A DNA stretch of 64,000 nt. Origin: Bifidobacterium scardovii JCM 12489 = DSM 13734 (GTDB taxonomy: Bacteria > Actinomycetota > Actinomycetes > Actinomycetales > Bifidobacteriaceae). The notes beneath the pieces are model-generated. The model was not told the DNA's origin. It worked only from the letters and a program-made list of their open reading frames with translations, and ran no database searches. Positions within the stretch are counted from its first letter, which is position 1. Each line of letters opens with the position of its first letter. The stretch is taken from assembly GCF_001042635.1 (NCBI RefSeq), contig NZ_AP012331.1, positions 2,480,001 through 2,544,000 on the forward strand. Reading direction: 5' to 3'. Made by a program: the position numbers and the translations under genes. Shown here one piece after another: positions 46,958 through 57,949 of the stretch.

Positions 46958-47475
46958 TGAGCGCGCCTCCTTTCTCATGAAAACAATACCGGCACTTCAC
47001 ACTGCGATGACCCCAGTTGCTATACCGATATAGCGCAAAACGCTCCTGCGCTTCGCCCATCCGAGCGTTCTGCCGATCACGCTGCACGGCAGCCGAAAGA
47101 TCCTCCGTCTCTTTGCGATGGAACAGCAATGCAACCATCTGAGGGGTCTCTGAACTCATCCTCCGCATAGTACATCCTGTACTGCCGAAGAGATCCTCTG
47201 TTACCAGACAACGGTGCCTCATACGGATAACGCAATTCCCATACATCCGGCTGAGTAACGACCGGTGACACAATATCCTCGCTCTCCGCGAGCCGCCGCG
47301 CATGCCACTGCGGTGACATACTGCCGAAAATCATGGCGTAAACCAACTGGAAGTCCATTAGCCGCAACGCCGACTTCCTCATCGACAAAACATCGGGGTT
47401 GCTCCGAAATGGTAGTGCACTTGTGGAATGACCGAGATCCGGATGCTGCTTTTCGGAAGCACAATGAATCGGCAA
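46941..47475 (-). pseudogene. HigB/Gp49-type toxin remnant, frameshifted
   Basis: Two overlapping reading frames together read like a HigB-family toxin. The first (from 47475 or the internal Met at 47382) contains DVWELRYPYEAPLSG then QYRMYYAEDEFRDP. The second continues PQMVALLFHRKETEDLSA and QRDRQNARMGEAQERFAL. The join falls at a run of four G on the plus strand (47143-47146). Removing one base would restore one frame. WELR, a yRxxY strand and a hydrophobic FHRK strand followed by an Ala/Arg helix are typical of this toxin fold. It is immediately upstream of the HTH antitoxin. Inactivation would fit loss of toxicity. Confidence 0.5.
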
Positions 47476-47499
47476 CTCTCCTATCCGCCATCATCAGCC

Positions 47500-47874
47500 T
47501 CCTTTCCAAGCGAGGTGCGGCCACTCTACCGGGTCGCGGGCAAGACATCAAGAGAGCCGGCAGCGAGTGTCGCAGTGTGTACGGCATCCCAGACTTGTCG
47601 AGGAGCCCCGCCTTCACTTCAACGGGCACCACCCAAAATCAGGCGGACTTTTGACGCTCCAGTACACGAAATCAGTCATATGACGACGGGACCAGGACCA
47701 TCCCTTGGCCGACGGATACCAATCACCAATCACCATCGGATTCGCGGATGCCGGATCACGGTTGGGCATGGTCCGTCCCGGGCGTCGCCCACCCCATAAC
47801 AGCGATGACAACACGAACCAAGCCATATCAGCATCCTCGTCATCGTTGCGACGAATCGTGACCGGCATGTGCAT
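47500..47874 (-). pseudogene. possible remnant of a DUF4143 AAA-ATPase-type gene
   Basis: Across two frames the sequence reads FVYWSVKSPPDFGW then VPVEVKAGLLDKSGMP. That resembles the PVEVKAG segment near the C-terminus of DUF4143 proteins, which follow an AAA ATPase. The frame breaks at about 47640, and no ATPase part is present. It is too short and broken to be functional. Low confidence. Confidence 0.3.
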
Positions 47875-47879
47875 AGCGT

Positions 47880-48535
47880 GGAATCGCTGCGCCGCTCGGC
47901 CGTGTGAGCAGCGCAGACAGGTGGCATCCCAGCGGAACCCCTGATTGGAACGGCAGTCGCCGCGCTTGCCCCCGCCAGCGCGTCCCCTGCCGGTATCACC
48001 GCCATAGCGGATATGGGAATACGGATCATACTGAGATTCATAAGGTGACCTCCCCCCGATTCGGGTGTCATAGCACTGTGGACCGGCATACTCGCATTCA
48101 ATCGGTCCATCGTTACGAACGTCACCCTAGTACAGTTCGCAACGCTTTTCGACCATGAAAACGTTTCCAAAAAGCAGGTAAATCCGCATGGCGAATCGCC
48201 GCATCCTACGCGCTCCTCAGTCCCCCATATCATGGGCAAATACATCATTTCATCACCATTCAAGCCCTCCGGGCAGGATATGGAAAAGAGCGATAGCACA
48301 CGTATGTCATCGTTCCCAAGATAGTGGAAATCGGGTGTTGCACAGACTCGGCGACACCGATGAATGTCCATATGGCAAGCATCGCATATTCGACATGCGG
48401 CCACTCTGCTACACAGGACAGTGAGACCACGACTCGATGCCGCAATGATTCAGCAAGATGTGGGACCGGATCCTTTCGGAGCCGGTCCCACAGAGAGTCA
48501 GGGGATCAAGGCCCTTCCCATATCATCCATGCGTA
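47880..48535. other. region without a supported gene between the toxin-module remnants and the NUMOD1 gene
   Basis: A 224-codon frame exists on the minus strand across 47730-48404, but its Cys- and Met-rich, motif-free translation does not look like a protein. A hairpin at 48460-48491 ends the stretch. Probably degraded accessory DNA. Confidence 0.5.
48460..48491 (-). terminator. terminator-like hairpin after the NUMOD1 gene
   Basis: A 10-bp stem (GTGGGACCGG/CCGGTCCCAC) with an inner 3-bp extension and loop of about 12 bases, about 45 bp past the stop. Confidence 0.5.
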
Positions 48536-49420
48536 TCATCGGAGGAAATGGCACAGGAGCCTCGTATCACCGGTTTCAACCCATAGGGTAAGGGCGTCCA
48601 TGAGCTTAGGCGAAAGCTTGTGCCCCTTACCCTTGGTCACCGATGTGAACGATCGCGAATGAGGTCCGTCGCGCATATCGTATCCGTATACGATGCCGTT
48701 CCGATCCACGATTTTGAAGATGCCGCCGACGGCGCAGTATGCGTTCGACGACGGGCCGGGACCATCTTCGCGCGCAATCGCCGGCTCGTCCAACAGCCTC
48801 CAGCGATATCCTCCAGCCACGCTGCCATCAACAAGAGCACGGCAAACCGAGCCACGCTCGTCACCTGCAGCGCCTGCGACGCTGAAAAACACCGCATCCG
48901 GATCCCCTGTATTCGGATCAATCCGCTCCACTGGATATCCCCTGCAGTCCGCATACCTCCACAGGAATCCGCAGCATGTCAATCCCGTATGCGCGGCGCG
49001 ATACAGATCGGCGCCGGAATGCAGTCCAAACGCCCGAGCGGCACGGCAGACGCCCGTAAACGTACGGATGACACGTCCGCTGTCGGGGTCGATCTGCTCG
49101 ATCGGTCGCGATGAATCCGGCATCGTAGCCGGAGCCACGCCGCTGCCGCTGAGATAACGCCAGCGGTATCCGTACGAGGTGCCGCCTCGCAGGATCGCAT
49201 TCCTGATATTTGAAGCGTTCTTCCCGCCCAACGCGCGGGCAGCATGCTCGGTGCTGCCGAAGACACGCAGCACCTTGCCGGTATCCGGATCGATCTGCTG
49301 GACCCGTCGGGCCGCAGGGGAACGGCACTGCCCGGACTGCACGGGAATGGCGGAACCGCCCTTGGCGCCTCCTCGCGTGATCCCGAAAAAATGAGAAGGG
49401 ATGACTTCGCCGTCATTCAT
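48536..49420 (-). CDS. three-repeat NUMOD1-like DNA-binding protein without nuclease domain
   Basis: The 294-residue protein contains three tandem repeats at about 40-90, 107-157 and 164-210. Each starts with IDPDTG (or DSG/NTG), continues with a strand and FGSTEHAARAL- or FTGVCRAARAFG-like helix, and ends GYRWRYL, GFLWRYA or GYRWRLL. This is the pattern of NUMOD1 (nuclease-associated modular DNA-binding domain 1), normally attached to GIY-YIG or HNH homing endonucleases. No catalytic motif of either type is visible. Residues ~225-294 form a separate C-terminal domain (KIVDRNGIVYGYDMRD). AAGGAG before the ATG sets the start. Whether it is regulatory or a leftover is unknown. Confidence 0.65.
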   Translation of the reverse strand: MNDGEVIPSHFFGITRGGAKGGSAIPVQSGQCRSPAARRVQQIDPDTGKVLRVFGSTEHAARALGGKNASNIRNAILRGGTSYGYRWRYLSGSGVAPATMPDSSRPIEQIDPDSGRVIRTFTGVCRAARAFGLHSGADLYRAAHTGLTCCGFLWRYADCRGYPVERIDPNTGDPDAVFFSVAGAAGDERGSVCRALVDGSVAGGYRWRLLDEPAIAREDGPGPSSNAYCAVGGIFKIVDRNGIVYGYDMRDGPHSRSFTSVTKGKGHKLSPKLMDALTLWVETGDTRLLCHFLR

Positions 49421-50158
49421 GGTATCTCCTTGTCTCCCCGCAGTATCGGTACGTGCGATCCCGTGACGCATCCGTATGACGAAGGCACCGTTCCATACTC
49501 TTATGCGAGCGATGAGATCTGTAGCGGTACAGTCGAGTCATACACGGCAGTGTGTGCTTGTACTTGCGCCGGTGCATGGCGCGCCGGTGCATGCGCGCGT
49601 TGGCACGGCACGCAGCATACAGCCGAACGGCGTTACGGCAATCGCGAACACCGGCATGCCATGGCACGGCATATGCCGAGCAATGTTTTCTGGGTTCTAT
49701 GGGATGCGGTGTCCACGGAATAATCAGCAGCATGATGACGTATATGGCATCGACCGACGGCGTAGCACTCTGACCCTATTCACGGCCAAGGTCAGACGAC
49801 ATCGCGACGCCGACACGCTTCTTGGAGGTATCGGACGCCGATGTACGCGTAACAGTCGAATGCGGCAGCATATGCATCATGCCGCTTGCAGAACGCGATG
49901 CATGCGGTCAGCGGGGATGTACCGCCATCTGCTGCTCTGCTCCGATGGGGCCCAGCATACCATCGGGGATGGCGGGTTGTCCATTATGATGGGCTGCTGG
50001 CAGTTCATCTCGTCAATGGTTGAGCGGAGTATCACCGTCGGCGAAAAATGGCGCGTAGCGCCGGAGGAAAGGTCGAACACCTGATGCCGCCGTGTTTTTT
50101 CGACTGCCCCAACCGGTTGCGTCAACAACGCCCTGCAAACGGAATGAGCGGCCGATTG
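49421..50158. other. 738-bp region without a supported gene
   Basis: Neither strand yields a convincing protein. It has a short tandem GCGCCGGTGCATG duplication near 49566-49595 and mixed composition. It probably holds the promoter of the NUMOD1 gene and decayed sequence. Confidence 0.5.
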
Positions 50159-50786
50159 TCACTGCCTCAGTCGCCAAATCGCATACGCGGCGATCGTAAT
50201 GCCATCGGCGATGGATCCGGCAGCGATCATACGATCGAGAGTCTCCACCGAACACCATGTCAGATCGGCGAGCTCAATCGGATCCACTATCCGGCACCGT
50301 ATCGAGTACCGTCAAGCCCACTATGGCGATCGAATCCTTCAATACGCCGGTGTCGGCATGGATATATTGCAAGGTCACAGCCGAATCGGAATCCGCGTGC
50401 AATCCAGTTTCCTCATGGAACTCGCGCAATGCGGTCTGTTCCGGAGACTCACCCCGCTCCCCCATGCCCCGGGGAAATTCCCACTCCCAGGATCCCGTGG
50501 CGATTCGCCAATGACGCGCGAGTAATATCCGCCCGCCGCACATCGCGACGCACACCGCCCCAGACCTACCGTCTTTGACCGACGCATAGTGCACCGCAAA
50601 ATGATTCCCCGTGTCGGTATCCCGCAAGGCCACTTGCGTGACCGTAAAGTCGACACCGCCCCGTTCTCGATACACGACGCTCTCCCCCAAAACCTCCAGT
50701 GGAGGCTCGCCATCGCGCACTTCGGGCAACGCATCATTCGAATTCCGATTCGCCCCATTTCCACCATCGTTCGTGTCAACGATCAA
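50159..50786 (-). pseudogene. Nudix hydrolase, frameshifted near its C-terminus
   Basis: The first frame (50786 down to 50274) encodes a Nudix hydrolase of the ADP-ribose pyrophosphatase type, with box GERGESPEQTALREFHEETG in the right place after EWEFPRGM. It ends early at a TGA after VPDSGSD. The next frame, immediately downstream, continues for 38 codons as IELADLTWCSVETLDRMIAA and GSIADGITIAAYAIWRL, ending at 50159. This is exactly the tail expected for this family. A one-base change near 50274-50300 would join them. The catalytic box is intact, so a shortened protein might still be made. Confidence 0.65.
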
Positions 50787-50805
50787 TTCGCATCGACATA
50801 TCCCG

Positions 50806-52500
50806 TTATTCCAGATACACCACGGTTTTGAAACTCGATCTTACGCCCCACACCCATTTCGAGATATCGATAAGGTCGGGAACGATGCCGATGAACCATG
50901 CCGCCAGCACAATCAGCCATATCGGCGCATTGCCATTCAGCCACACGTTATCCGTCATTGCGGAAACCAACGCTAGGATACCGGCGATCAGCGCGCCCCA
51001 CAACATGTCTTTGCCATCATCTTTCAGGCTTTTCTGCCGGCATGCCTGATCCACCGCATATGCCACGTTACGGGTGCAGATTTTCTGCACCCGAGCATTC
51101 ATATCCGCATTGCACTCCCGCCATGCCCTGATGATCGGCTGACTCTGATAGCAGAACGTCGCGAACAGCACGAACGGCATCCGTCCCAACTGCCTGGTGA
51201 TGTTGCCGCTCAGCACCAGCGACGACCGACGCGACTCGTCTCCCGCCAATCGCGCGAATGAGTTGTTCGGCGCGCTCACCGCCACCAGATAGGCACCAAG
51301 ATGCTGCGCCATGGTTTTCTGATACACGAACTGATACCAGTCCCGCAGCAATTGCCGGGATAATTCGGGCTTGCCGACCTTGGTGACCGGCCGGGTCGCG
51401 TTCTTGCTTCCATCGGCTTCGGTCTCTCGCGGCGCCGATTCTCCCTCCGGCAGATCGGCCCGATCGATGCATACACATGCGTCGGAGCGTTTCGGCATTG
51501 CCGCGATGGCCTGCAACGTCCGGGTAAAGGTCACGGCCGTATCATGCTTACCTGGCTGGCCGGGTCGGCTGGTTCGCCCATCATCTGCGGCATCCGCGGA
51601 TCGCGGCAAATGGAACTGTCTGCTCAGCACATCCTTATATCGACGCGCATTGTGATCGAAGCATGTGCCGAAGCCGGGACTTCCCGTTGTCTGCTGCACC
51701 GATGGATCATTCTGGTTCTCGTACAGTACCAGCCCCTGCTTCTCGGCATCGATCCATTCCTGCCATCGCTGCCCAAGGAATCGGCATCGCTCTTCCAGTG
51801 CCGTACCATGCCAATAGTCCGTATCATCGTCTGCGGTATCGCCGTACAGCACTCGCGCAAACATTTCGGCAATGATCACCGCCCGTGGCGCTCCTGTTTC
51901 ACGCGCGTGATTCAATCGTTCGGTGAATTCGGCATAGAACCGGCCATCCAGCCCCGATGCCTGTGCACGCGTAATTGTGGTACCGAACACGTAGTATTCC
52001 AATGGCCGCATGGTCAGCTGCTCCTCAGCGCCTTCACACGCCGTATCAGCAGGTCGTATCGACGCATCGATGCTCTTCGCCGATTGTCGCACATCGCCGA
52101 TCCGTGCGGTGGTAAATGCCACCAGGCAGTCCTCCAGCGTCGGCTGACGGCCGGAAATGATAATCGCCGGCCCATCACCGTGTGACTTTCCCAATACGCC
52201 GTTGACCGCAGCGGGGCCCAGTGACAGGAAAAAACATCCCATCCAGCAGCTGGGCGTCGGTCAGCATGACCGTGGGACAGTACATATATGCAGTACGCAC
52301 GATGCCGGCAAAATACGTAGCGATTCTGGTGTAGTCGTTCAGCATTCGCTCGCAGGGACAATACGTATTGGTCCGGCACCACAGCCTACGATCCGAGGGT
52401 ATGCGGGGCAGTCTTGTACGATGTCGTTCCACTCCTGCCGCTGTTCGGTGGAATCGAAGTTCGTGATCATCGTCGCGCGCAGCGGTGTCTCACTGTCCAT
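50806..52500 (-). pseudogene. unknown membrane protein gene with two compensating frameshifts in its 5' part
   Basis: The main frame (52242 to 50806, about 478 codons) has a long soluble region and a C-terminal membrane hairpin (LWGALIAGILALVSAMTD and IWLIVLAAWFIGIVPDLIDI). It was not recognised as any family. Upstream, an ATG at 52500 starts 53 codons in the same frame. A segment in another frame then reads LNDYTRIATYFAGIVRTAYM and LTDAQLLDGMFF, which flows into LSLGPAAVNGVLG of the main frame. The second switch lies in a run of six A (52229-52234, plus strand). It may be a pseudogene, or a phase-variable or misread homopolymer. Confidence 0.55.
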
Positions 52501-52544
52501 ATGACACAAGTCTAAGCCCTATTGTCCACGTGACGTTATGCGGT

Positions 52545-53570
<1,026 letters not shown>

Positions 53571-53586
53571 TCACAGCATAAACAAA

Positions 53587-53619
53587 AATCCGTGGCGACG
53601 CCATTGTCGACCACGGATT
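53587..53619 (-). terminator. intrinsic terminator of the Wzz/BY-kinase gene
   Basis: A 9-bp stem (AATCCGTGG/CCACGGATT, 53587-53595 with 53611-53619) is followed on the minus strand by a T-rich tail (TTTTTGTTT, including the last stem bases), right after the kinase stop and before rfbB. Confidence 0.75.
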
Positions 53620-53646
53620 CATTGTTCGATAGGCAAGGCTTCCGAA

Positions 53647-55065
53647 CTAACGGCGCTTCTTCCGGTTGCGCCTGTTCTTACCGCCCTTCTTGTTGTTCTC
53701 CTCGCCGTAGTAATAGTAGTAATTACCGGAGTGAATCTTCTTCGGATCGGCGAAGTTGAAGATGAAGCCAAGGATCGGCACCTCGGCGGTCTTGAGCGAC
53801 TCGACCGTGGACTGCAGCTCCTTCTTCTCCACAACGCCCTTACCGGTCACCAGCACCAAGCCGCCGGCCATACGGCCGAACAGCGTGGCGTCGCCGGCAA
53901 CAGACAGCGGCGTGGTATCGATGATCACGTAATCGTACTGGGTGAGCGCCTGGTCAATCAGCTCGCGCATGATATCCGAGTTGAGCAGAATACTGGCATT
54001 CGCCGGACGCTTGCCGGCGGGCAGCACATGCAGATTCGGCTTCCAATACTTCTGGATGACGTCCTTGGGAGACGCCTGCCCGGACAGTACATGCGACAGA
54101 CCGACGTGGCCTTCGATGCCGAGCTTGGGAGCCACCGACGGATGACGCAGATCAGCGTCGACGAGCAACACACTCTTGCCCTCCTCAGCCAAGGCCACGG
54201 CGACATTGGCAGAAACAGTGGTCTTGCCTTCGGACGGATCGGTGGAGGTGATCACCAGCAGACGACCATGCTGGCCGGGCGTAGTGGCGAGGAAGGAGAG
54301 GTTGGTGCGGACGCGGCGGAATTCCTCAGCCTCGCTGCTGGCGGGCTGGGCTACCACGATCGGACGATTATCGTCCAGGGTATCCGATAGAGGAACGGAG
54401 CCGAGAGAGGAAGCACGGGTCAATTCACGCACATCATCGGAGGAGTCGACCTTTGTGTTGAGGATATCCTTGAGCAGTGCAACGCCGATGGCGATGATGA
54501 CACCAAGCACAAAGCCAGCCGCAAGGAACATCGGCACCTTGGGGGAGCTTTTACTCGTCGGAACCTTTGCCTTCTGCACGACAGACAACGAAATCGGGGA
54601 CTTACCCTGACCATTGGTATACAGGTCCGAGGAAATCTGTTGTGAAAGGTTCTTCGCGACACTGTTGGCGATGTCAGCGGCTTGCTGAGGATCTCCCACC
54701 TCTGCAGAAATATCGATCATATATGTACTGGTCGGATTGGTCGCAGTAACCGCTTCGGCCAGAGCTTCCGGGGTCATATCCAAACCGAGTTCATCAATGA
54801 CCGGATCAAGTACCGACTCGGTCTTGACCAGCTCAGGATACGTCTTAATTTGCGTGGAGAGATACGATGCTCCAGAAGACATTTCTGTAGTATTTTGCGT
54901 TTCCCCGGAAGTACCGGCATACGTTGCGAAAAGTTCAGCAGTTGCAGTGTACTTCGGGGGCATCAGAAACGTAACACCGGCCACTACACCAAACACAACG
55001 ACAAAAGAGATGATCGCAGATATGATGTGCTTGCGCAGCACCTGCAGTAAATCACTTACATTCAA
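53647..55065 (-). CDS. fused polysaccharide co-polymerase and tyrosine autokinase (Wzz/BY-kinase)
   Basis: It controls chain length and export of the exopolysaccharide. The 472-residue protein combines a Wzz domain with two membrane helices (about 15-35 and 178-198) and a cytoplasmic P-loop kinase. The kinase has Walker A TDPSEGKTT (275-283), Walker A' VLLVDADLRHP (299-309) and Walker B YVIIDTTP (379-386). Near the C-terminus five consecutive tyrosines (449-453) form the autophosphorylation cluster. The extreme end is a strongly basic NNKKGGKNRRNRKKRR tail. The fused arrangement is typical of actinobacterial and proteobacterial BY-kinases. Divergent from the pyruvyl transferase gene; composition turns AT-rich beyond its start. 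Confidence 0.95.
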   Translation of the reverse strand: MNVSDLLQVLRKHIISAIISFVVVFGVVAGVTFLMPPKYTATAELFATYAGTSGETQNTTEMSSGASYLSTQIKTYPELVKTESVLDPVIDELGLDMTPEALAEAVTATNPTSTYMIDISAEVGDPQQAADIANSVAKNLSQQISSDLYTNGQGKSPISLSVVQKAKVPTSKSSPKVPMFLAAGFVLGVIIAIGVALLKDILNTKVDSSDDVRELTRASSLGSVPLSDTLDDNRPIVVAQPASSEAEEFRRVRTNLSFLATTPGQHGRLLVITSTDPSEGKTTVSANVAVALAEEGKSVLLVDADLRHPSVAPKLGIEGHVGLSHVLSGQASPKDVIQKYWKPNLHVLPAGKRPANASILLNSDIMRELIDQALTQYDYVIIDTTPLSVAGDATLFGRMAGGLVLVTGKGVVEKKELQSTVESLKTAEVPILGFIFNFADPKKIHSGNYYYYYGEENNKKGGKNRRNRKKRR

Positions 55066-55319
55066 TGGGCTTCCTCATTCTTCCGGAAATCTCACACATA
55101 ATACAGTAATGTACCATCCCCTGGAGAACTTCAAAGGATTTGCGTTGCACCACAGCCGCTGCTTCTATGCATACCCCTTGACCATAGTTCCCCAATCTGA
55201 GTAATCGATGATTTTCACCAAAACCATCAATGAAGGTCTAGATGCTATCCAATACATGGAATAGTATATATGATGTATATGAGTACACATAGATTGTTGA
55301 TTGGGAAAGTCTAATAACG

Positions 55320-56441
55320 ATGCGGATTGGTACAATTACATTCCATAGTGCATATAACTATGGCTCAGCGCTACAGGCTTATGCCTTGAAAGAATACTTG
55401 AAATCACTGGGGCATGACACTCATGTGATTGACTACAGAGGAGATGATTTTGACCAATACCGACTCTTTGCCACCGGCGACTCTCAACGGCTACATAGAG
55501 CACTATCGAATATAGTCTTTTTCCCTCGTAATTTTAAGAGATATAGAAATTTTGAGAAATTCATAAATCAACACCTCGATATAACTCCTAATCGATATCA
55601 AGGGAAGAACGCAGAAGAAGAACTGAAGAAGGATGCTTCTTCATTCGACGCACTGATCTGCGGCAGCGATCAGATCTGGAATCTTGATTGTACACGTGGA
55701 ATTGTGGGTCCTTTTTTCCTTGATTTCGCGGCTCCAGGTTGCAAGAAAATTGCATACGCCCCAAGTTTGGCTCAGACCCATTTCAAATCAGAATTCTTTA
55801 ATTCGTCAGTAAAATCACAACTTTCATCATTGCTTGATGATTTTAATTCTCTCTCCGTAAGAGAAGCAAACACTGTCAGTCTATTTCAACCGTTGACCAA
55901 GAATCCGATAAATGTTGTAGTAGATCCAACCCTTTTGTTGGAAAAATCTCAATACACATCTATTGAAACAGATAATCTGCCAAGCAAAATACGCAATAAA
56001 AAGTTTATCTTTGCATATACGTTATGGCCTAATAATTCAATGCGCAAATATGTTGATAATTTAGCGCGACGTCATAATCTTATCATAGTTTATATCTCAC
56101 GCAAGGCAATTAATTATTCATCACCATCCATTAATCTCTTTGGAATCTCGCCTAGTATGTTTCTAAAGTTAATCGATGATGCTGAATATGTTGTCTCTAA
56201 CTCTTTTCATGCTACTGTCTTCTCGATCCTCTTTGAAAAGAAATTCATTACATATGGAAAGGATAAGGCAACATCGCGAATGGCTTATCTCCTTTCTGAA
56301 TTGCACATTTCTGATCATTTGGTGAATGATCAATTCGAATCAGCGTTTGATCCGATATCCGCCGATTGGGATAGCGTGCAAAAGAAACTATCTGAAATGC
56401 GGATATATTCGATTCATTATCTCAAGGAAGCTCTCTCATAA
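55320..56441 (+). CDS. polysaccharide pyruvyl transferase family protein
   Basis: The 373-residue cytoplasmic enzyme probably adds a pyruvyl ketal from phosphoenolpyruvate to a sugar of the repeat unit. Family features are the N-terminal IGTITFHSAYNYGSALQAYAL, the CGSDQIWN segment, and the late SNSFHATVFSILF with FITYGKDKATSRM. The start has only a weak GGGAAAG upstream. It is the first of two plus-strand genes, followed after 48 bp by the flippase. The gene is AT-rich relative to the rest of the chromosome. Confidence 0.9.
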   Translation: MRIGTITFHSAYNYGSALQAYALKEYLKSLGHDTHVIDYRGDDFDQYRLFATGDSQRLHRALSNIVFFPRNFKRYRNFEKFINQHLDITPNRYQGKNAEEELKKDASSFDALICGSDQIWNLDCTRGIVGPFFLDFAAPGCKKIAYAPSLAQTHFKSEFFNSSVKSQLSSLLDDFNSLSVREANTVSLFQPLTKNPINVVVDPTLLLEKSQYTSIETDNLPSKIRNKKFIFAYTLWPNNSMRKYVDNLARRHNLIIVYISRKAINYSSPSINLFGISPSMFLKLIDDAEYVVSNSFHATVFSILFEKKFITYGKDKATSRMAYLLSELHISDHLVNDQFESAFDPISADWDSVQKKLSEMRIYSIHYLKEALS

Positions 56442-56489
56442 GGTATTCTTAATATCTCATTTACGTACATCAAACTAAATACATAAGAT

Positions 56490-57917
56490 ATGAATAAATA
56501 TAAAACTCTTTTGGTAAATATCGGATTATTCACAATAAACGCTGTCTCAACTAAGTTAATTACTTTCTTCCTGATTCCCTTATACACATATTTTCTTTCA
56601 ACCCAGGAATATGGCATTACAGATATGTCATTGACAGTCGCAGGATTGATCTCTCCTGTTGTCGTTGCATCAATTAATGATTCTGTTGTACGATTTATTA
56701 TCGATGACAAAAAGAATGCCCAAAAATATATCACGATAGGTTTTTGGATAAGTTGTGTCGGCTGCCTAATTTCTGCAGCCTTGCTTCCCGTTCTTGATTT
56801 AGATATTTTCGGTGGGCTCGGTGATTATAAGGGCCTTTTCTTTATATACTTTGTAATCACCCTCTTCTCAAGCTTCTTTAGCAACACAGCACGTGGTCTT
56901 AATCAAATCAAATTAATCACTTGGACTTCAATTATCTCTTCGCTGGTATCTGCTGCCTCTGCTGGAATTTTAATAGGTCTTCTCAGGTTCAAGGTTGACG
57001 GATACTTCTACTCTCTATCTTTGGGTGGTTTTGTTTCTATTATACTCTTTGTCTTTGCTGGCAAGGTTTATAGATACATAAGATTCCCCTCGCTTAAGAA
57101 GGACAAATATCTTGAGCGAATGCTTATCTATTCTTTTCCATTAATTCCGAATGCAATTTTCTGGTGGGCTGGAACAAGCATCAACCGTTTCTTCATTACC
57201 TCTGTCCTCGGCATCGGAGCATCCGGTCTATTCGCAGCAGCAAGTAAAATACCTAATGTCATGAATCTTGTATCTTCTACATTTTGGCAAGCTTGGAGTT
57301 TATCAGCTTTTCAAGAATATAAGACAACAGGAATCACTAAGTTTTTCTCAAATATTTTTATGGTATTTAGAATTATTTGTACTCTTTTTGCTTCATTGAT
57401 TATCGCGCTTACTCCCTTCATTGCTTCGATATTACTGCAAAAGCAATTCTATACTGCTTGGCCTTTGATCCCACTACTCATCTTAGCGTTCTTCTTTAAT
57501 GTTTTAGCAGGATTCTATGGAACCGTCTTCACAACTGCGATGAAAACATCCATGCTCTTCTGGACAACTGTTATCTCCGCTATTGCAGTAATCGTTTTTA
57601 CAGCGCTTTTCATCTACCCATACGGATTGTACGGCGCTGCGCTGGCTATGATTATCAGTAATATTGTTATGTTGATCAGTCGAGTTTTCCTTTCATCTAA
57701 AGTTCTTGACATCCAGGTAAATGGAAAAATCGTATTACCCTCTATTCTGCTTCTTGTTTCACAAACAGTAATAGTATCCGCGCAGATTCCTAATTATACG
57801 ATTTTTTCAATTATTACTTTCATACTCCTGCTCATTTTGAGTATTTTTGAAGTTCTTCCATTAGCAAAGCAATTTATAGTATCCCATAATAAAATGCGCT
57901 CTCACTTTCTAAAATGA
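56490..57917 (+). CDS. Wzx-type polysaccharide flippase
   Basis: This 475-residue polytopic membrane protein of the MOP/Wzx superfamily probably translocates the lipid-linked repeat unit across the membrane. It has about 14 hydrophobic segments, beginning IGLFTINAVSTKLITFFLIPLYT with the conserved YGITDMS after the first helix, and a typical mid-protein FPLIPNAIFWWAGTSINRFF. The reading frame ends at TGA 57915-57917, which is also part of a terminator hairpin. It is AT-rich like its neighbours. Downstream is an IS256-type insertion. Confidence 0.92.
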   Translation: MNKYKTLLVNIGLFTINAVSTKLITFFLIPLYTYFLSTQEYGITDMSLTVAGLISPVVVASINDSVVRFIIDDKKNAQKYITIGFWISCVGCLISAALLPVLDLDIFGGLGDYKGLFFIYFVITLFSSFFSNTARGLNQIKLITWTSIISSLVSAASAGILIGLLRFKVDGYFYSLSLGGFVSIILFVFAGKVYRYIRFPSLKKDKYLERMLIYSFPLIPNAIFWWAGTSINRFFITSVLGIGASGLFAAASKIPNVMNLVSSTFWQAWSLSAFQEYKTTGITKFFSNIFMVFRIICTLFASLIIALTPFIASILLQKQFYTAWPLIPLLILAFFFNVLAGFYGTVFTTAMKTSMLFWTTVISAIAVIVFTALFIYPYGLYGAALAMIISNIVMLISRVFLSSKVLDIQVNGKIVLPSILLLVSQTVIVSAQIPNYTIFSIITFILLLILSIFEVLPLAKQFIVSHNKMRSHFLK

Positions 57918-57927
57918 GAGCGCATTT
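57892..57927 (+). terminator. terminator overlapping the flippase stop codon
   Basis: A 13-bp perfect stem (AAATGCGCTCTCA/TGAGAGCGCATTT, 57892-57904 with 57915-57927), with the TGA stop as the first bases of the right arm, followed by ATTATT. Confidence 0.8.
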
Positions 57928-57949
57928 ATTATTCGGTAAATTTACTTTT

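Noticed and set aside
47730..48404. 224-codon minus-strand frame
   Set aside because: Cys/Met-rich, motif-free translation and overlap with other broken frames; not counted as a gene.
49476..50084. 202-codon plus-strand frame
   Set aside because: Biased composition (Arg, His, Met) and no ribosome-binding site or motif; treated as non-coding.
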